This document shows positions 48,198 through 57,300 of a stretch of DNA of 64,000 nucleotides, in pieces (within the stretch, counting starts at the first letter, position 1; every line of letters begins with the position of its first letter). The stretch is from assembly GCF_002798405.1 (NCBI RefSeq), contig NZ_PGGV01000016.1, positions 62,001 through 126,000 on the forward strand, in the 5' to 3' direction. The notes below the pieces were generated by a model that saw only the letters and a list, made by a program, of their open reading frames with translations, ran no database searches and was not told the DNA's origin. Made by a program: the position numbers and the translations under genes. Source of the stretch: Glycomyces xiaoerkulensis. GTDB lineage: Bacteria > Actinomycetota > Actinomycetes > Mycobacteriales > Micromonosporaceae.

Positions 48198-49369
48198 GTG
48201 TTCCGCTCCCTGAGCAGTCGTTCGAGGACGCCGGCCGCTGGTCCCGGTCCGTGCCTGGTCCAGGCGGTGGCGACCTCCAGGTCCTGGGTGCCGCGGGAAC
48301 GGCCGGAGTCGATGAGGGCGATCTCGGCGACCTGGCGCCGCGGTCCTTTCCGCCGCAGGTGGACGATCACTCGCAGCGCGGCGACGAGCTGGGCGTGCAG
48401 TCCGGCTCTGGGCATGCCGTGCGGGAGCGCGAGGGCTTCGAGGCGGGCCGGGACGTCGGCGGCGGCGTTGCAGTGGAGGGTTCCGGCTCCGCCTTCGTGG
48501 CCGGTGTTGAGTGCGCCCAGCAGTTCGCTGACTTCGGCGCCGCGGCATTCGCCGACCACGATGCGGTCGGGCCGCATTCGCAGGGCCTGGCGCACGAGTG
48601 CGGCCAGGTCGACCGCTCCGGCTCCTTCGATGTTCGCCGGTCGGGCTTCGAGGGTGAGCGTGTGCGGGTGGTCGGCCGCCAGTTCCGCGGCGTCCTCGAC
48701 GATCACGATCCGCTCCGTTGGGTCGGCCGCGGAAAGGAGGCTCGCCAGCAGGGTAGTCTTTCCGGTTCCGGTTCCGCCGGTTACGAGGAACGGCAGTCGG
48801 CCGGTGACGACTCTGAGCAGGAGTTCGGCCATGTCGGTGGTGAGCGTGTCGACCTCGACCAGTTGGGAGAGGGTGAAGGCCTTCGCGCGGTGGGTGCGGA
48901 ACGACAGGTACGGTCCGCGGGCCGCGATCGGCGGCAGGACGGCGTGGAATCTGGTTCCGTCGGGGAGCCGCACGTCGGCGTAGGGGTTGCCGGCGTCGAG
49001 GCGGCGGCCGGCCGCGGCCGCGAGGCGGCAGGCCAGGGAGCGGATGGTGTCGTCGTCGCCGAGGCTGGTGGTGGTGGTCTCGAGGCCGTGGCCGCGGTCG
49101 ATCCACACCCCGTCGGTGCCGTTGACGACGACGTCGGTGACGGTCGTGTCGTCCAGCAGCGGTTGCAGTGGTCCCGCGCCGGTGAGGTTGTCGGCCACGT
49201 GCTCGGTGAGTTGGAGCAGTTCGGGTTGGTCGGGCGGCGCGGCTCCGGCCTCGCACAGGGCGTTGACGATGTCGGCTCTGGCGGGGCGGCGCCGGTTCCG
49301 CCGGGTGCGGCCGGGGCCGGTCTGGGCGACGAGTTGGCGCCGGACTTTGCTGATGAGGTCGAGGTTCAT
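48194..49369 (-). CDS. tadA: TadA/CpaF-type secretion ATPase
   Basis: 391 residues of the type II/IV secretion ATPase family. Walker A GGTGTGKTT (198-206), Asp box VEDAAELAADHPH, Walker B DRIVVGECRG and His box (GTLHCNAAADVPARL) are present. The N-terminal domain holds VTDVVVNGTDGVWIDRG. It energises pilus assembly or secretion at the cytoplasmic face with TadB and TadC. ATG 49369 overlaps the ssd stop by 4 nt. Confidence 0.93.
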   Translation of the reverse strand: MNLDLISKVRRQLVAQTGPGRTRRNRRRPARADIVNALCEAGAAPPDQPELLQLTEHVADNLTGAGPLQPLLDDTTVTDVVVNGTDGVWIDRGHGLETTTTSLGDDDTIRSLACRLAAAAGRRLDAGNPYADVRLPDGTRFHAVLPPIAARGPYLSFRTHRAKAFTLSQLVEVDTLTTDMAELLLRVVTGRLPFLVTGGTGTGKTTLLASLLSAADPTERIVIVEDAAELAADHPHTLTLEARPANIEGAGAVDLAALVRQALRMRPDRIVVGECRGAEVSELLGALNTGHEGGAGTLHCNAAADVPARLEALALPHGMPRAGLHAQLVAALRVIVHLRRKGPRRQVAEIALIDSGRSRGTQDLEVATAWTRHGPGPAAGVLERLLRERNT

Positions 49370-50538
49370 CGGGCGGCTCCGGCGGGGTCGCGGTCGGCGG
49401 GCGCGGTGTCGCCGCCGCGGGTGCGGGGGCGGGTGAGTTCGGCGGTGAGGGCGTGCAGGCGGCGGGCGGCCGCTTTCGGCAGGCGGCCTTGGCGCAGTCG
49501 TTCGGGGAGCCGGTCGTCGGTGGGGAGGCTGCCCCATTTCGGGAGGCCGATCCCGCCGTCCGGGTCGGGGTCGCGTCTGCGGGTCCGGCCCCGGTCGACG
49601 GTGCCGAGGTGGGCGGTGTGGGCGCGGTAGGCCGCGATGACGCTGCGGGCGGCCTCACGCGAGCGGTGGGAGGGGCCGAGGGTGACCGCGACCGTGCGGG
49701 CCGCGGCGGCGGCTCGGGCGGACGCGGCGGTGCGGTGTCGCGGCAGGTCGACGACGACGAGGTCGGCGGCGGCTTCTGCGGCGTGCAGGATCCGGTCGAG
49801 CGCTTCGGGGGTCACGACGACGGGGTTGCGGGGGTCGGGGCCGACCAGGTGGAGGTTGCCCCGTTGGGGCAGTCCGGCGAGGAGGCGTTCGGGTTGGAGC
49901 GGCCCGGAGCCGGTCGCGAGGGAGGGCCAGCGCCAGCCCGGTTGGGCGGCGAGTCCGGCGGCGGTGTCGATGCCGCCGCCGGTGAGATCCAGGTCGATCA
50001 GGACGGTGCGTTCGCCTCGGTGCGCCGCTGCGGTGGCGGTGGCCAGGGCGAGGGTCGAGGAGCCGGCGCCGCCGTGGCCGGCGACGGCGGCCACGATCGG
50101 GGCTTCGGTGGTGTCGCGGCCGGCTCTGGTGAGGCGGTCGAGGAGCCACTCGGTGCCTTCGGGGAGGGAGATGACGTGTTCGGCTTTGAGTTCGAAGACC
50201 AGGGGCCAGATCATCGAGGAGTCGCCGGGTTCGGCCTCGAGCCAGGATCCGGTGGCGCAGAAGATCAGGCCGGGGCGGGGCGGCAGTCCGCGCTCGATGC
50301 AGGCTCTGGCGGTGTCGGCGCCGACGATCACCAGGGGTGCGTGCTGCCAGTGGGTTTCGGCGGCGGCGGGGTCTTCGGCCCGGTGGAGCGGCAGTCGGGC
50401 CGCCGCCGCGATCGGTCCGATCTGTTCGGCGAGGCGGTCGTCGCCGGTGACCAGCAGGGCTTCGGCGGGGGGTGCGGCGTGGCGGGGGCCGGGTTTGCGC
50501 GGTTCGGCTGCGGTTCGGTCGAGCGTGGTGGCGGCCAT
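49366..50538 (-). CDS. ssd: Septum-site-determining protein Ssd-like (TadZ/CpaE-type) ATPase
   Basis: 390 residues. An N-terminal receiver-like domain (EALLVTGDDRLAEQIGPIAAAARL) precedes a MinD/ParA-like domain. Its P-loop is GHGGAGSST (154-162), lacking the usual KGGVGKT lysines, as in the actinobacterial Ssd group. Switch regions VLIDLDLTGGGID and LVVVDLPRHRT follow. The C-terminus is Arg/Pro-rich. AGGAG lies 5 nt before ATG 50538. First gene of the pilus operon; it probably positions the Tad machine at the pole or septum. An ATP-hydrolysis role is uncertain given the P-loop. Confidence 0.87.
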   Translation of the reverse strand: MAATTLDRTAAEPRKPGPRHAAPPAEALLVTGDDRLAEQIGPIAAAARLPLHRAEDPAAAETHWQHAPLVIVGADTARACIERGLPPRPGLIFCATGSWLEAEPGDSSMIWPLVFELKAEHVISLPEGTEWLLDRLTRAGRDTTEAPIVAAVAGHGGAGSSTLALATATAAAHRGERTVLIDLDLTGGGIDTAAGLAAQPGWRWPSLATGSGPLQPERLLAGLPQRGNLHLVGPDPRNPVVVTPEALDRILHAAEAAADLVVVDLPRHRTAASARAAAAARTVAVTLGPSHRSREAARSVIAAYRAHTAHLGTVDRGRTRRRDPDPDGGIGLPKWGSLPTDDRLPERLRQGRLPKAAARRLHALTAELTRPRTRGGDTAPADRDPAGAAR

Positions 50539-50624
50539 GGCTACTCCTGCGATCGGTGTTTGATCTGCTACCTGGAGTAACCATGACCGAATCGACAAGA
50601 GGCGGCAAGGAAAAGTTCGCGGCC

Positions 50625-50691
50625 TGTGGATAACTTCGACCGGAGTGGATGTTTTCGCAGTTCAGAAAGGATGCAGGTGTCCTGTGGACAA
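50625..50691 (+). promoter_or_regulatory. Two DnaA-box sequences upstream of the pilus operon
   Basis: TGTGGATAA (50625-50633) and TGTGGACAA (50683-50691) are the exact reverse complements of TTATCCACA and TTGTCCACA, the classical DnaA boxes. They have the same orientation and are 58 bp apart, in the 192-bp spacer upstream of ssd. Binding is untested. Confidence 0.4.
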
Positions 50692-50730
50692 CCGGCGGCG
50701 GTACCGTCGAGAAGTGACGGTCACTCGGGT

Positions 50731-51627
50731 CTACTCGGGGCGGATGCCCCAGACGCCGAACCACGCCTCGCTCGGGGACAGTTCGATCAGGTCCTCGCCG
50801 CTGGCGAGGGCGTTCGGCGGGCACGTGGTCGGCTCGATCGCGACCGAGCCGCGCCGCCGTTCGCCCTCGAGCCCGTCGGCGGTGAAGATGTGCACCCAGT
50901 CGAACGAGTCGTCCATCCACACCAGCGTCGCCGCCCCCGACACCGGGTCGGCGAGCCTGACCTCGGCCGTCCCGTCCGAGCCGCGTTCGAGCTGCCCGTA
51001 GGCGTCGTCGAGCACCAGGCCGCCCAGCGAGGTCGGCTCGCCGAGTTCGGCCGGTCCGGAGCCGGTCGGGATCTGCTGCTTGTCGAGCTTCAGCTTCTTC
51101 TTGGCCGGTACGTGCAGGGTCGCCTCGTCGATGCGGTCCAGGCCGCCGGCGGTGAAGTAGCAGTGCGTGCCGAACCCGAACGGCGCGGTCCTGGTGCCGG
51201 GGTTGGACACGGTGTGCGCCGCCCGCAGCCCGCCGGGCCCGACCGACCACCGGGTGCGGAGCTGCAGCGTCCACGGGTAGCCCATCCGCGCCGGGAGGCG
51301 GCACTCGAGCGTCACCGAGCTGCCGGTGACCTCGACGGCGTTCCACTCCATCCAGGCGACGAAGCCGTGCAGGGCGGTGTTGGTGGCGATCTCGTTGATC
51401 GGCAACTGGTACCGCTCGCCGCCGTAGGTGTACTCGCCGTCCCGGACCCGGTTCGGCCAGGGGGCGAGCACGTGGCCGGCCCAGCCGGGCGCGAGCTCGT
51501 CGTCGCCGTATCCGGCGACGATCTGGCGGCCGCGGTAGGTGTAAGAGCGCACGCCGCCGCCGACGGCGACGATGGTCGCCTCGTGGTCGTTGTAGGCGAT
51601 CGACCATTGCTCGCCGGACAGCGCCAT
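50731..51627 (-). CDS. Aldose 1-epimerase (GalM) family protein
   Basis: 298 residues, cytoplasmic. The galactose-mutarotase fold is marked by NRVRDGEYTYGGERYQLPIN, LHGF with a conserved His, GFGTHCYF with the second His, and IEPTTCPPNAL with the catalytic Glu. CGGAGG lies 5 nt before ATG 51627. It interconverts alpha- and beta-anomers of a hexose or related sugar; a role alongside the beta-galactosidase or xylan sugars is possible but not shown. Downstream of the tad operon start and transcribed toward it. Confidence 0.9.
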   Translation of the reverse strand: MALSGEQWSIAYNDHEATIVAVGGGVRSYTYRGRQIVAGYGDDELAPGWAGHVLAPWPNRVRDGEYTYGGERYQLPINEIATNTALHGFVAWMEWNAVEVTGSSVTLECRLPARMGYPWTLQLRTRWSVGPGGLRAAHTVSNPGTRTAPFGFGTHCYFTAGGLDRIDEATLHVPAKKKLKLDKQQIPTGSGPAELGEPTSLGGLVLDDAYGQLERGSDGTAEVRLADPVSGAATLVWMDDSFDWVHIFTADGLEGERRRGSVAIEPTTCPPNALASGEDLIELSPSEAWFGVWGIRPE

Positions 51628-51981
51628 CGGGTACCTCCGTGTCGTTCGGGATGGGCGGGACGTGCTTTGACGTTAGCTCATGACCGACGGCCGGAGGCAC
51701 GCGTATCGATGTGTGCGAGATCGCAGCGAACCGTTGGAACCGACAACAGTCGTTATCGAAAACCTCCCACTGAATCGGTCAAAACGGTATGAAAACCCAA
51801 GCTCACGATGCTCGTCTCATATTTTGCGCCGTCTTCGGGTGCCGGATCGGGATCACCCCCGCCGCGCGCGGTCTTCCGTAGTCGAACTGCTTGAGGCACC
51901 ATTTCCCCATTGACTACGAACCGTCGCCTCCCGGAAGCCCCCGGTCGGCTGCAACAGGGACAACCACTCAGGAGTACAACG
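51628..51981. other. Divergent promoter spacer of the epimerase and citrate synthase genes
   Basis: 354 bp with a relatively AT-rich centre (about 51735-51830). No gene is seen. AGGAG (51970-51974) is the ribosome site of the citrate synthase gene. No promoter is assigned with confidence. Confidence 0.4.
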
Positions 51982-53070
51982 ATGTCTGAGTTCAAGCCCG
52001 GTCTCGAAGGCGTAACCGCCTTCGAGACCGAGATCGCCGAGCCCGACAAGGAAGGCGGAGCGCTCCGCTACCGCGGCGTCGACATCCAGGACCTGGTCGG
52101 TCAGACTTCGTACGGCGACGTCTGGGGCCTGCTGGTCGACGGCGGGTTCGGCAACGGACTGCCCGCCGCCGAACCGGTTCCCGTGCCCGTGTCCTCCGGC
52201 GACACCCGCGTCGACGCCCAGGCCGCGGTCTCCATGCTCGCCCCGTTCTGGGGACTGGCGCCCCTGCTCGACATCGACGAGGCGACCGCCCGCGACGACC
52301 TCGCGCGCGTCTCGGTCACCACCCTGTCGTTCATCGCGCAGTCCGCCCGCGGCTCCGGCCGCCCGGCCGTGCCCCAGTCCGAAATCGACAAGGCCGAGAC
52401 CATCACCGAGCGCTTCATGCGCCGCTGGCGCGGCGAACCCGACCCCGCGCACGTCAAGGCCGTCGACACCTACCTCATCTCCGCGGCCGAGCACGGCATG
52501 AACGCCTCCACCTTCACCTCCCGGGTCGTCGCCTCCACCGGCGCCGACGCCGCCGCCGCGATCTCCTCGGGCATCGGGGCGCTCTCCGGCCCGCTCCACG
52601 GCGGCGCCCCCTCGCGCGTGCTGCACATGATCGAAGAGGTCGAAAAGCGCGGCGAGGCCGAGTCCTACGTCAAGGAGCTGCTCGACTCCGGCGAGCGCCT
52701 CATGGGCTTCGGCCACCGCGTCTACCGCGCCGAGGACCCGCGATCGCGGGTGCTGCGCGACGCCGCCCGGCGGCTGGGCGCGCCCCGCTACGAGATCGCC
52801 GAGGCCCTCGAGCGCGCCGCGCTCACCGAGCTCAAGGCCCGCAAGCCCGACCGCGTGCTCGCCACCAACGTCGAGTTCTGGTCGTCGGTGGTGCTCGACT
52901 TCGCCGAGGTGCCCTCCGAACTGTTCACGCCGATGTTCACCTGCGCCCGCGTCGCCGGTTGGAGCGCCCACATCCTCGAGCAGAAGAAGCTCGGCCGGAT
53001 CGTGCGCCCCTCGGCCAAGTACGTCGGCCCCGGACCCCGTCGGCCATCCGAAGTGGAGGGCTGGAAGTAG
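51982..53070 (+). CDS. citA: Citrate synthase (type II-like, short form)
   Basis: 362 residues. Condenses oxaloacetate and acetyl-CoA at the entry of the TCA cycle. The catalytic His regions are AAEHGMNASTFTSRVVAST and the GFGHRVYRAEDPRSRV block with the catalytic Asp, and the acetyl-CoA segment GALSGPLHGGAP is present. Length fits the short actinobacterial citrate synthase 2 rather than the ~430-residue form; methylcitrate synthase activity cannot be excluded. AGGAG lies 7 nt before ATG 51982, and the 24-codon upstream extension is not conserved-looking. The locus near serC resembles the Streptomyces arrangement. Confidence 0.9.
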   Translation: MSEFKPGLEGVTAFETEIAEPDKEGGALRYRGVDIQDLVGQTSYGDVWGLLVDGGFGNGLPAAEPVPVPVSSGDTRVDAQAAVSMLAPFWGLAPLLDIDEATARDDLARVSVTTLSFIAQSARGSGRPAVPQSEIDKAETITERFMRRWRGEPDPAHVKAVDTYLISAAEHGMNASTFTSRVVASTGADAAAAISSGIGALSGPLHGGAPSRVLHMIEEVEKRGEAESYVKELLDSGERLMGFGHRVYRAEDPRSRVLRDAARRLGAPRYEIAEALERAALTELKARKPDRVLATNVEFWSSVVLDFAEVPSELFTPMFTCARVAGWSAHILEQKKLGRIVRPSAKYVGPGPRRPSEVEGWK

Positions 53071-53097
53071 CGCCCCGCCCGAGTCGGCTCGTTCGGA

Positions 53098-53103
53098 TAG
53101 GAT
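53098..53103 (+). promoter_or_regulatory. Candidate -10 box (TAGGAT) of the PIG-L gene
   Basis: TAGGAT fits TANNNT and would give a leader of about 37 nt before ATG 53147. Confidence 0.3.
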
Positions 53104-53146
53104 GAGGCCGGAAACCCACCGCTGACTTCGCCGAACGAGACCACCG

Positions 53147-55201
53147 ATGCCCTCCCCGGCCCCCGTGCCCCGACGATCTTCGTTGCGCCGGCGGGACCTC
53201 CTGGTCGGAGGCCTCGCCGGCCTCGCCGTGGCCGCCGCCGGAGCCGAGAGCGCCCGGTCGGTGTGGGACTCGGGCCGCGACGAACGCCCCCTGCCGCCCC
53301 CGCCCCGGACCCGGCCGGTCCACCTGCAGGTCGTCGCCCACCCCGACGACTGCCTGTACTTCATCAACCCGCGCATGGCCCGCGTCCTGGCGGCCGGGGC
53401 CGCCCTCTGCACCGTCGTGCTCACCGCCGGGGAGTCCGACGGCCGCAACACCCGCGACCCGGCCGGCGCTCCCGACTACGCCGGCTATTCGGCCGCCCGC
53501 AACACCGGGCTGCGGCGGGCCTACGCCCACATGGCCACCGGCGACTCCGAATCGCCTTGGGATCGCTCCCGCGCCGTCCTCGGCTCCGGTCAGCAGGTCG
53601 AGGTCTGCCTGCTGCGCCGACGCCCCGACGTCCAGCTCATCTTCTGCTCACTGTGGACTAACCTGGGCCGGATCACCGGGCGCTACACGCGCCTGCTCGG
53701 TCTGTGGGAGGGCGACCTGCGGTCTTCGCTGGTGCTGCCGCCCACCGGTTCCCCGCTCACCGACGCGACCGCCGTCGACCGCGAGACGGTCACCGGCAGC
53801 CTGCTCGAGCTGCTCGACCACTACCGGCCGACGGTCGTCAACACCCTCGACCCCGATCCCGACCCGGTCGTCGGCGAGCGGCTCGGCGCCGAGCAGCGCG
53901 GCTACTCCGACCACATCGACCACACCGCCGCCGCCCTGTTCGCATGGGACGCCGCCCGCGAATGGGCCGGAGCCGCGGTCATCGAATCCTGGCGCGGCTA
54001 CTACAACCGCCGCTGGCCGGGCAACCTCGGCGCCGCCGACCGCGACGCCAAGGGCCGGGCCCTGAACCTCTACTCCTGGGCCGACGGCTTCGACTGCGGC
54101 GACCCGGTCGGCTGCGGCGACCGCGTCGTCGTCGGCCCCGGCACCGGCGACTCCTACGGGCTCGGCACCCACCCGCGCTACGCGGCCGCCGTCGCCGCCG
54201 CCGAGACCGGAGGGCGGCACCGGGCGCTGACCGTCCAGGGCACCCGCCTGCGCCTCCACAGCGGACCGGGATCGACCGAAATGGGCGGGCCCGACCTGCT
54301 TCCGGGCATCGCCACCGCCGGCTCGCGCGTGTTCGGCATCCGCGCCGACCACACCCACGACCCGGCCGCCCACGTCCGCGACCTCCACTGCCTCGACCTG
54401 GCCACCGGGCGGTGGACCGATCTGGGCAACCCCGCCGGGACCGGCGAGTACGCCCGCCGTATCGGCCCGCCGACCGCGGCCGACGACGGCACCACCGCCC
54501 TGGTCGCCGTCCGGGCGCCCGACCGCGCCATCGCCGTCCGCACCAAGCCGGTCGGCCGCGACTGGACCGACTGGACCGAACTCGACGGCCCCATGATCCA
54601 CGACTCCCCGCACGCCTACGCCACCGCCGACGGCCGCATCGAGATCGTCGGCGCCACCCCCTCCGGGCTTGCGATCTGGCGGTGGACCAGCCACGGCTGG
54701 ACCGTCCGCGACCTCGACCTGCCGCACGTCGGCGGCGAGCCCGGCTACGCCCCCGCCGGGGCCGTCGCCGCCGCGGGCGGGCCCGGCGGGCGCATCGTCC
54801 TCGCCTCCCGCTCCGGCGGCAGCGCCGACGTCGTGGTCCACTTCGGGCGCGGCCGGACCTGGACGGCGACCCTCCTGCGGCTCGAAGGCGGCATCATGCC
54901 GCCGTCGGTGGCCGTCTCCGGCGACGGCACGGTCGCCATCGCCGCCGACAACGGCGCCGGTGCCGCCGCCGTGGCCGTCTTCGGCGTCGAGGCCCTCGAG
55001 CACGGTCCGTCCGAGCGGCCCCGGATCCGCTGGGGCCACGGCGACGTCGTCCTGACCCGGCGGCCCGCCCTCGCCTTCGACGCCGCCGGCATCCTGCGGC
55101 TGTGGGCGGTCGGCGCCGACGGCGCGCTCTACTCCGCCGAGGCCGCGGCCGGTGACGGACCGCCCACCGCGTGGGCCCCCGCGCGGCGGCGCGACGACTG
55201 A
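53147..55201 (+). CDS. Tat-exported PIG-L family deacetylase with C-terminal propeller
   Basis: 684 residues. A Tat-type signal (SSLRRRDLLVGGLAGLAVAAAG) suggests folded export. Residues ~55-300 form the PIG-L/LmbE zinc deacetylase domain: VVAHPDDCLYF supplies the metal-binding His-Pro-Asp-Asp and YSDHIDHTAAA the second His set. The C-terminal ~320 residues are repeated Trp/Asp-containing strands (TDWTELDGP, IWRWTSHGW, LRLWAVGADGAL) resembling a sugar-binding PLL-type beta-propeller. It probably removes N-acetyl from an extracellular glycan or glycolipid; the substrate is unknown. Confidence 0.87.
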   Translation: MPSPAPVPRRSSLRRRDLLVGGLAGLAVAAAGAESARSVWDSGRDERPLPPPPRTRPVHLQVVAHPDDCLYFINPRMARVLAAGAALCTVVLTAGESDGRNTRDPAGAPDYAGYSAARNTGLRRAYAHMATGDSESPWDRSRAVLGSGQQVEVCLLRRRPDVQLIFCSLWTNLGRITGRYTRLLGLWEGDLRSSLVLPPTGSPLTDATAVDRETVTGSLLELLDHYRPTVVNTLDPDPDPVVGERLGAEQRGYSDHIDHTAAALFAWDAAREWAGAAVIESWRGYYNRRWPGNLGAADRDAKGRALNLYSWADGFDCGDPVGCGDRVVVGPGTGDSYGLGTHPRYAAAVAAAETGGRHRALTVQGTRLRLHSGPGSTEMGGPDLLPGIATAGSRVFGIRADHTHDPAAHVRDLHCLDLATGRWTDLGNPAGTGEYARRIGPPTAADDGTTALVAVRAPDRAIAVRTKPVGRDWTDWTELDGPMIHDSPHAYATADGRIEIVGATPSGLAIWRWTSHGWTVRDLDLPHVGGEPGYAPAGAVAAAGGPGGRIVLASRSGGSADVVVHFGRGRTWTATLLRLEGGIMPPSVAVSGDGTVAIAADNGAGAAAVAVFGVEALEHGPSERPRIRWGHGDVVLTRRPALAFDAAGILRLWAVGADGALYSAEAAAGDGPPTAWAPARRRDD

Positions 55202-55247
55202 TCCCGACTACAGTGAGGCGCAGGACCGACCGAGAACGGAGCCGACA

Positions 55248-56360
55248 GTGACCGACGAGATCACCATCCCCGCCGAACTGCTTCCCGCCGACGGGCGATT
55301 CGGATCCGGCCCCTCCAAGGTGCCGACCGAGGCGATGGCCGCCCTGGCCGACGCCGGCAAGTCCGTCATGGGCACCTCCCACCGCAAGAGCGCGGTCAAG
55401 GACCAGGTGGGGCGGCTGCGCCGGGGGCTGTCCGAGCTCTTCTCGCTCCCCGACGGCTACGAGGTGATCGTCGGCGTCGGCGGCACCACCGCCTTCTGGG
55501 AGGCCGCCGTCTTCGGACTGGTCGACCACCGCGTCCAGGCCGCCAGCTTCGGCGAGTTCGGCTCCAAGTTCGCGGGGGCGGTCGCGGCCGCGCCGCACCT
55601 GGCCGACCCGACCGTCGTCACCGCCGAACCCGGCACGGCCGCGCACCTGACCGCCGAGGAAGGCGTCGACGTCTACGCCACCCCGCACAACGAGACCTCG
55701 ACCGGCGTCGCCGTCGAAGTCAAGCGGGTCGCCGCCGACGGCCTGATGCTCCACGACGCGACCAGCGCCGCCGCCGGACTCCCGGTGGACCCGGCCGAGA
55801 CCGACTGCTACTACTTCGCGCCGCAGAAGGGCCTGGCCTCCGACGGCGGCCTGTGGATCGCGCTGATGAGCCCGGCCGCGATCGAACGCGCCGAGCGCAT
55901 CGCCGCCTCCGGCCGCTACATCCCGGCCTTCCTGGACCTGAAGACCGCCATCGACAACTCGCGCAAGGACCAGACCTACAACACCCCCGCGGTGGCGACG
56001 GTCTTCCTCGCCGCCGAGCAGGTCGACGCCCTCAACGCCGCCGGCGGCCTCAAAGCCGCCGCCGACCGCTGCGCCGATTCGGCCGGGACGCTGTACTCGT
56101 GGGCCGAATCGCGCGACTTCGCGGACCCGTTCGTGACCGACCCGCAACTGCGCTCCAACGTGGTCACCACGATCGACTTCGACGGTGTCGACGCCGCCGA
56201 GATCGCGAAGGTGCTTCGCGCCAACGGCGTGGTCGACACCGAGCCGTACCGCAAGCTCGGCCGCAACCAGCTTCGCATCGCCACCTACCCGGCCGTCGAC
56301 CCCGCCGACGCCGCGAAGCTGACCGAGTCGATCGACTACGTGGCCGAACGGCTCTCCTGA
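55248..56360 (+). CDS. serC: Phosphoserine aminotransferase
   Basis: PLP enzyme that converts 3-phosphohydroxypyruvate and glutamate to O-phosphoserine in serine synthesis. 370 residues, the actinobacterial SerC form. FGSGPSKVPTEAM, MGTSHRKSAVK and the PLP-lysine segment YYFAPQKGLASDGG are visible. GTG 55248 has CGGAG 6 nt upstream and gives the usual short N-terminus; a TACAGT box lies at 55209-55214. The fructosamine-kinase gene follows by 5 bp and is co-transcribed. Confidence 0.94.
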   Translation: MTDEITIPAELLPADGRFGSGPSKVPTEAMAALADAGKSVMGTSHRKSAVKDQVGRLRRGLSELFSLPDGYEVIVGVGGTTAFWEAAVFGLVDHRVQAASFGEFGSKFAGAVAAAPHLADPTVVTAEPGTAAHLTAEEGVDVYATPHNETSTGVAVEVKRVAADGLMLHDATSAAAGLPVDPAETDCYYFAPQKGLASDGGLWIALMSPAAIERAERIAASGRYIPAFLDLKTAIDNSRKDQTYNTPAVATVFLAAEQVDALNAAGGLKAAADRCADSAGTLYSWAESRDFADPFVTDPQLRSNVVTTIDFDGVDAAEIAKVLRANGVVDTEPYRKLGRNQLRIATYPAVDPADAAKLTESIDYVAERLS

Positions 56361-56365
56361 GCGGC

Positions 56366-57229
56366 ATGGAGGCATCGGACCGGGAGCGGCTGCGGCTGCT
56401 CCCGGCGCTCATCGAGCACCAGCGGGTGCGCACCACCCCGGTCAAGTCCGAAGCGTCGGCCTCGGCGCAGCGCCTGACCTTCGACGACGGCTCCTCGGCG
56501 TTCGCCAAGTTCGCCCACGGCGACCGGCCCGGATACCTCGCCGCGGAGGCCAACGGGCTCCGCTGGCTGCGCGAGGCGTGCGAATCGGTGGTCGAGGTCC
56601 TCTACGCCGACGACCGGATCCTGGTCGAGCCGTGGCTGGAGCCGGCCGAACCCACCGTCGAGCACGCGGTCGAGCTGGGCCGCCGGATCGCCCTCATGCA
56701 CAAGGCCGGGGCCGAGCGGTTCGGCGCCCCGTGGCGCGGCTACATCGGCGAGACGTTCATGGACAACGACCCGGCCGGGCCGGACTGGCCCGAGTGGTAC
56801 GCGGCGCGCCGCATCGAGCCCTACCTGCGGCCCTCGCGCGACAACGGGGCGCTGGACGCGGCCGACGCGGCCGCGATCGAGGCCCTCGCCGGCAGGCTCC
56901 CGGAGCTGGCCGGACCGCCCGAACCGCCCGCCCGGACCCACGGCGACCTGTGGTTCGGCAACGTCCACTGGGCCGCCGACCGGGCCTGGATGATCGACCC
57001 GGCCGCGCACGGCGGGCACCGCGAGACCGACCTGGCCAACCTGCCGCTGTGGGGCGGGGTGCCGCTGTACGAGGAGATCCTCGCCGGCTACTTCGAAGTC
57101 GCCCCGCTCGCCGACGGCTGGCGGGAGCGGATCGGCCTCCACCAACTGTTCCCGCTGCTGGTCCACACCACCCTGTTCGGCCGCTCCTTCCGGGGGCCGC
57201 TGATGGAGGTCGTGGCCCGCTTCTCCTGA
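56366..57229 (+). CDS. Fructosamine-3-kinase family protein
   Basis: 287 residues of the aminoglycoside-phosphotransferase-like fold. The catalytic loop is ARTHGDLWFGNVHW and the metal-binding Asp lies in WMIDPAAHGGHRETDLANLPLWGG, a typical FN3K segment. It phosphorylates sugar-amine adducts on proteins so that they decompose, a deglycation repair role. It follows serC by 5 bp in the same operon; its own ribosome site is weak, suggesting coupling. Confidence 0.88.
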   Translation: MEASDRERLRLLPALIEHQRVRTTPVKSEASASAQRLTFDDGSSAFAKFAHGDRPGYLAAEANGLRWLREACESVVEVLYADDRILVEPWLEPAEPTVEHAVELGRRIALMHKAGAERFGAPWRGYIGETFMDNDPAGPDWPEWYAARRIEPYLRPSRDNGALDAADAAAIEALAGRLPELAGPPEPPARTHGDLWFGNVHWAADRAWMIDPAAHGGHRETDLANLPLWGGVPLYEEILAGYFEVAPLADGWRERIGLHQLFPLLVHTTLFGRSFRGPLMEVVARFS

Positions 57230-57245
57230 CACCCGAGACGACGAT

Positions 57246-57277
57246 GGCCGGCCCGCCGCTTCCGCGGCGGGCCGGCC
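57246..57277. terminator. Strong bidirectional hairpin
   Basis: Perfect 14-bp stem (left arm 57246-57259, right arm 57264-57277, GGCCGG...CCGGCC) with a TTCC tetraloop, between the convergent fructosamine-kinase and xylanase genes. Confidence 0.85.
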
Positions 57278-57300
57278 CATCTGCAACGGGAGGAGAGGTC

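Noticed and set aside
50645-51001. Plus-strand frame opposite the GalM-like gene with a TACCGT box near 50710
   Set aside because: Lies antisense to a well-supported gene, Ser/Arg/Pro-rich, no domain; the box is probably chance.
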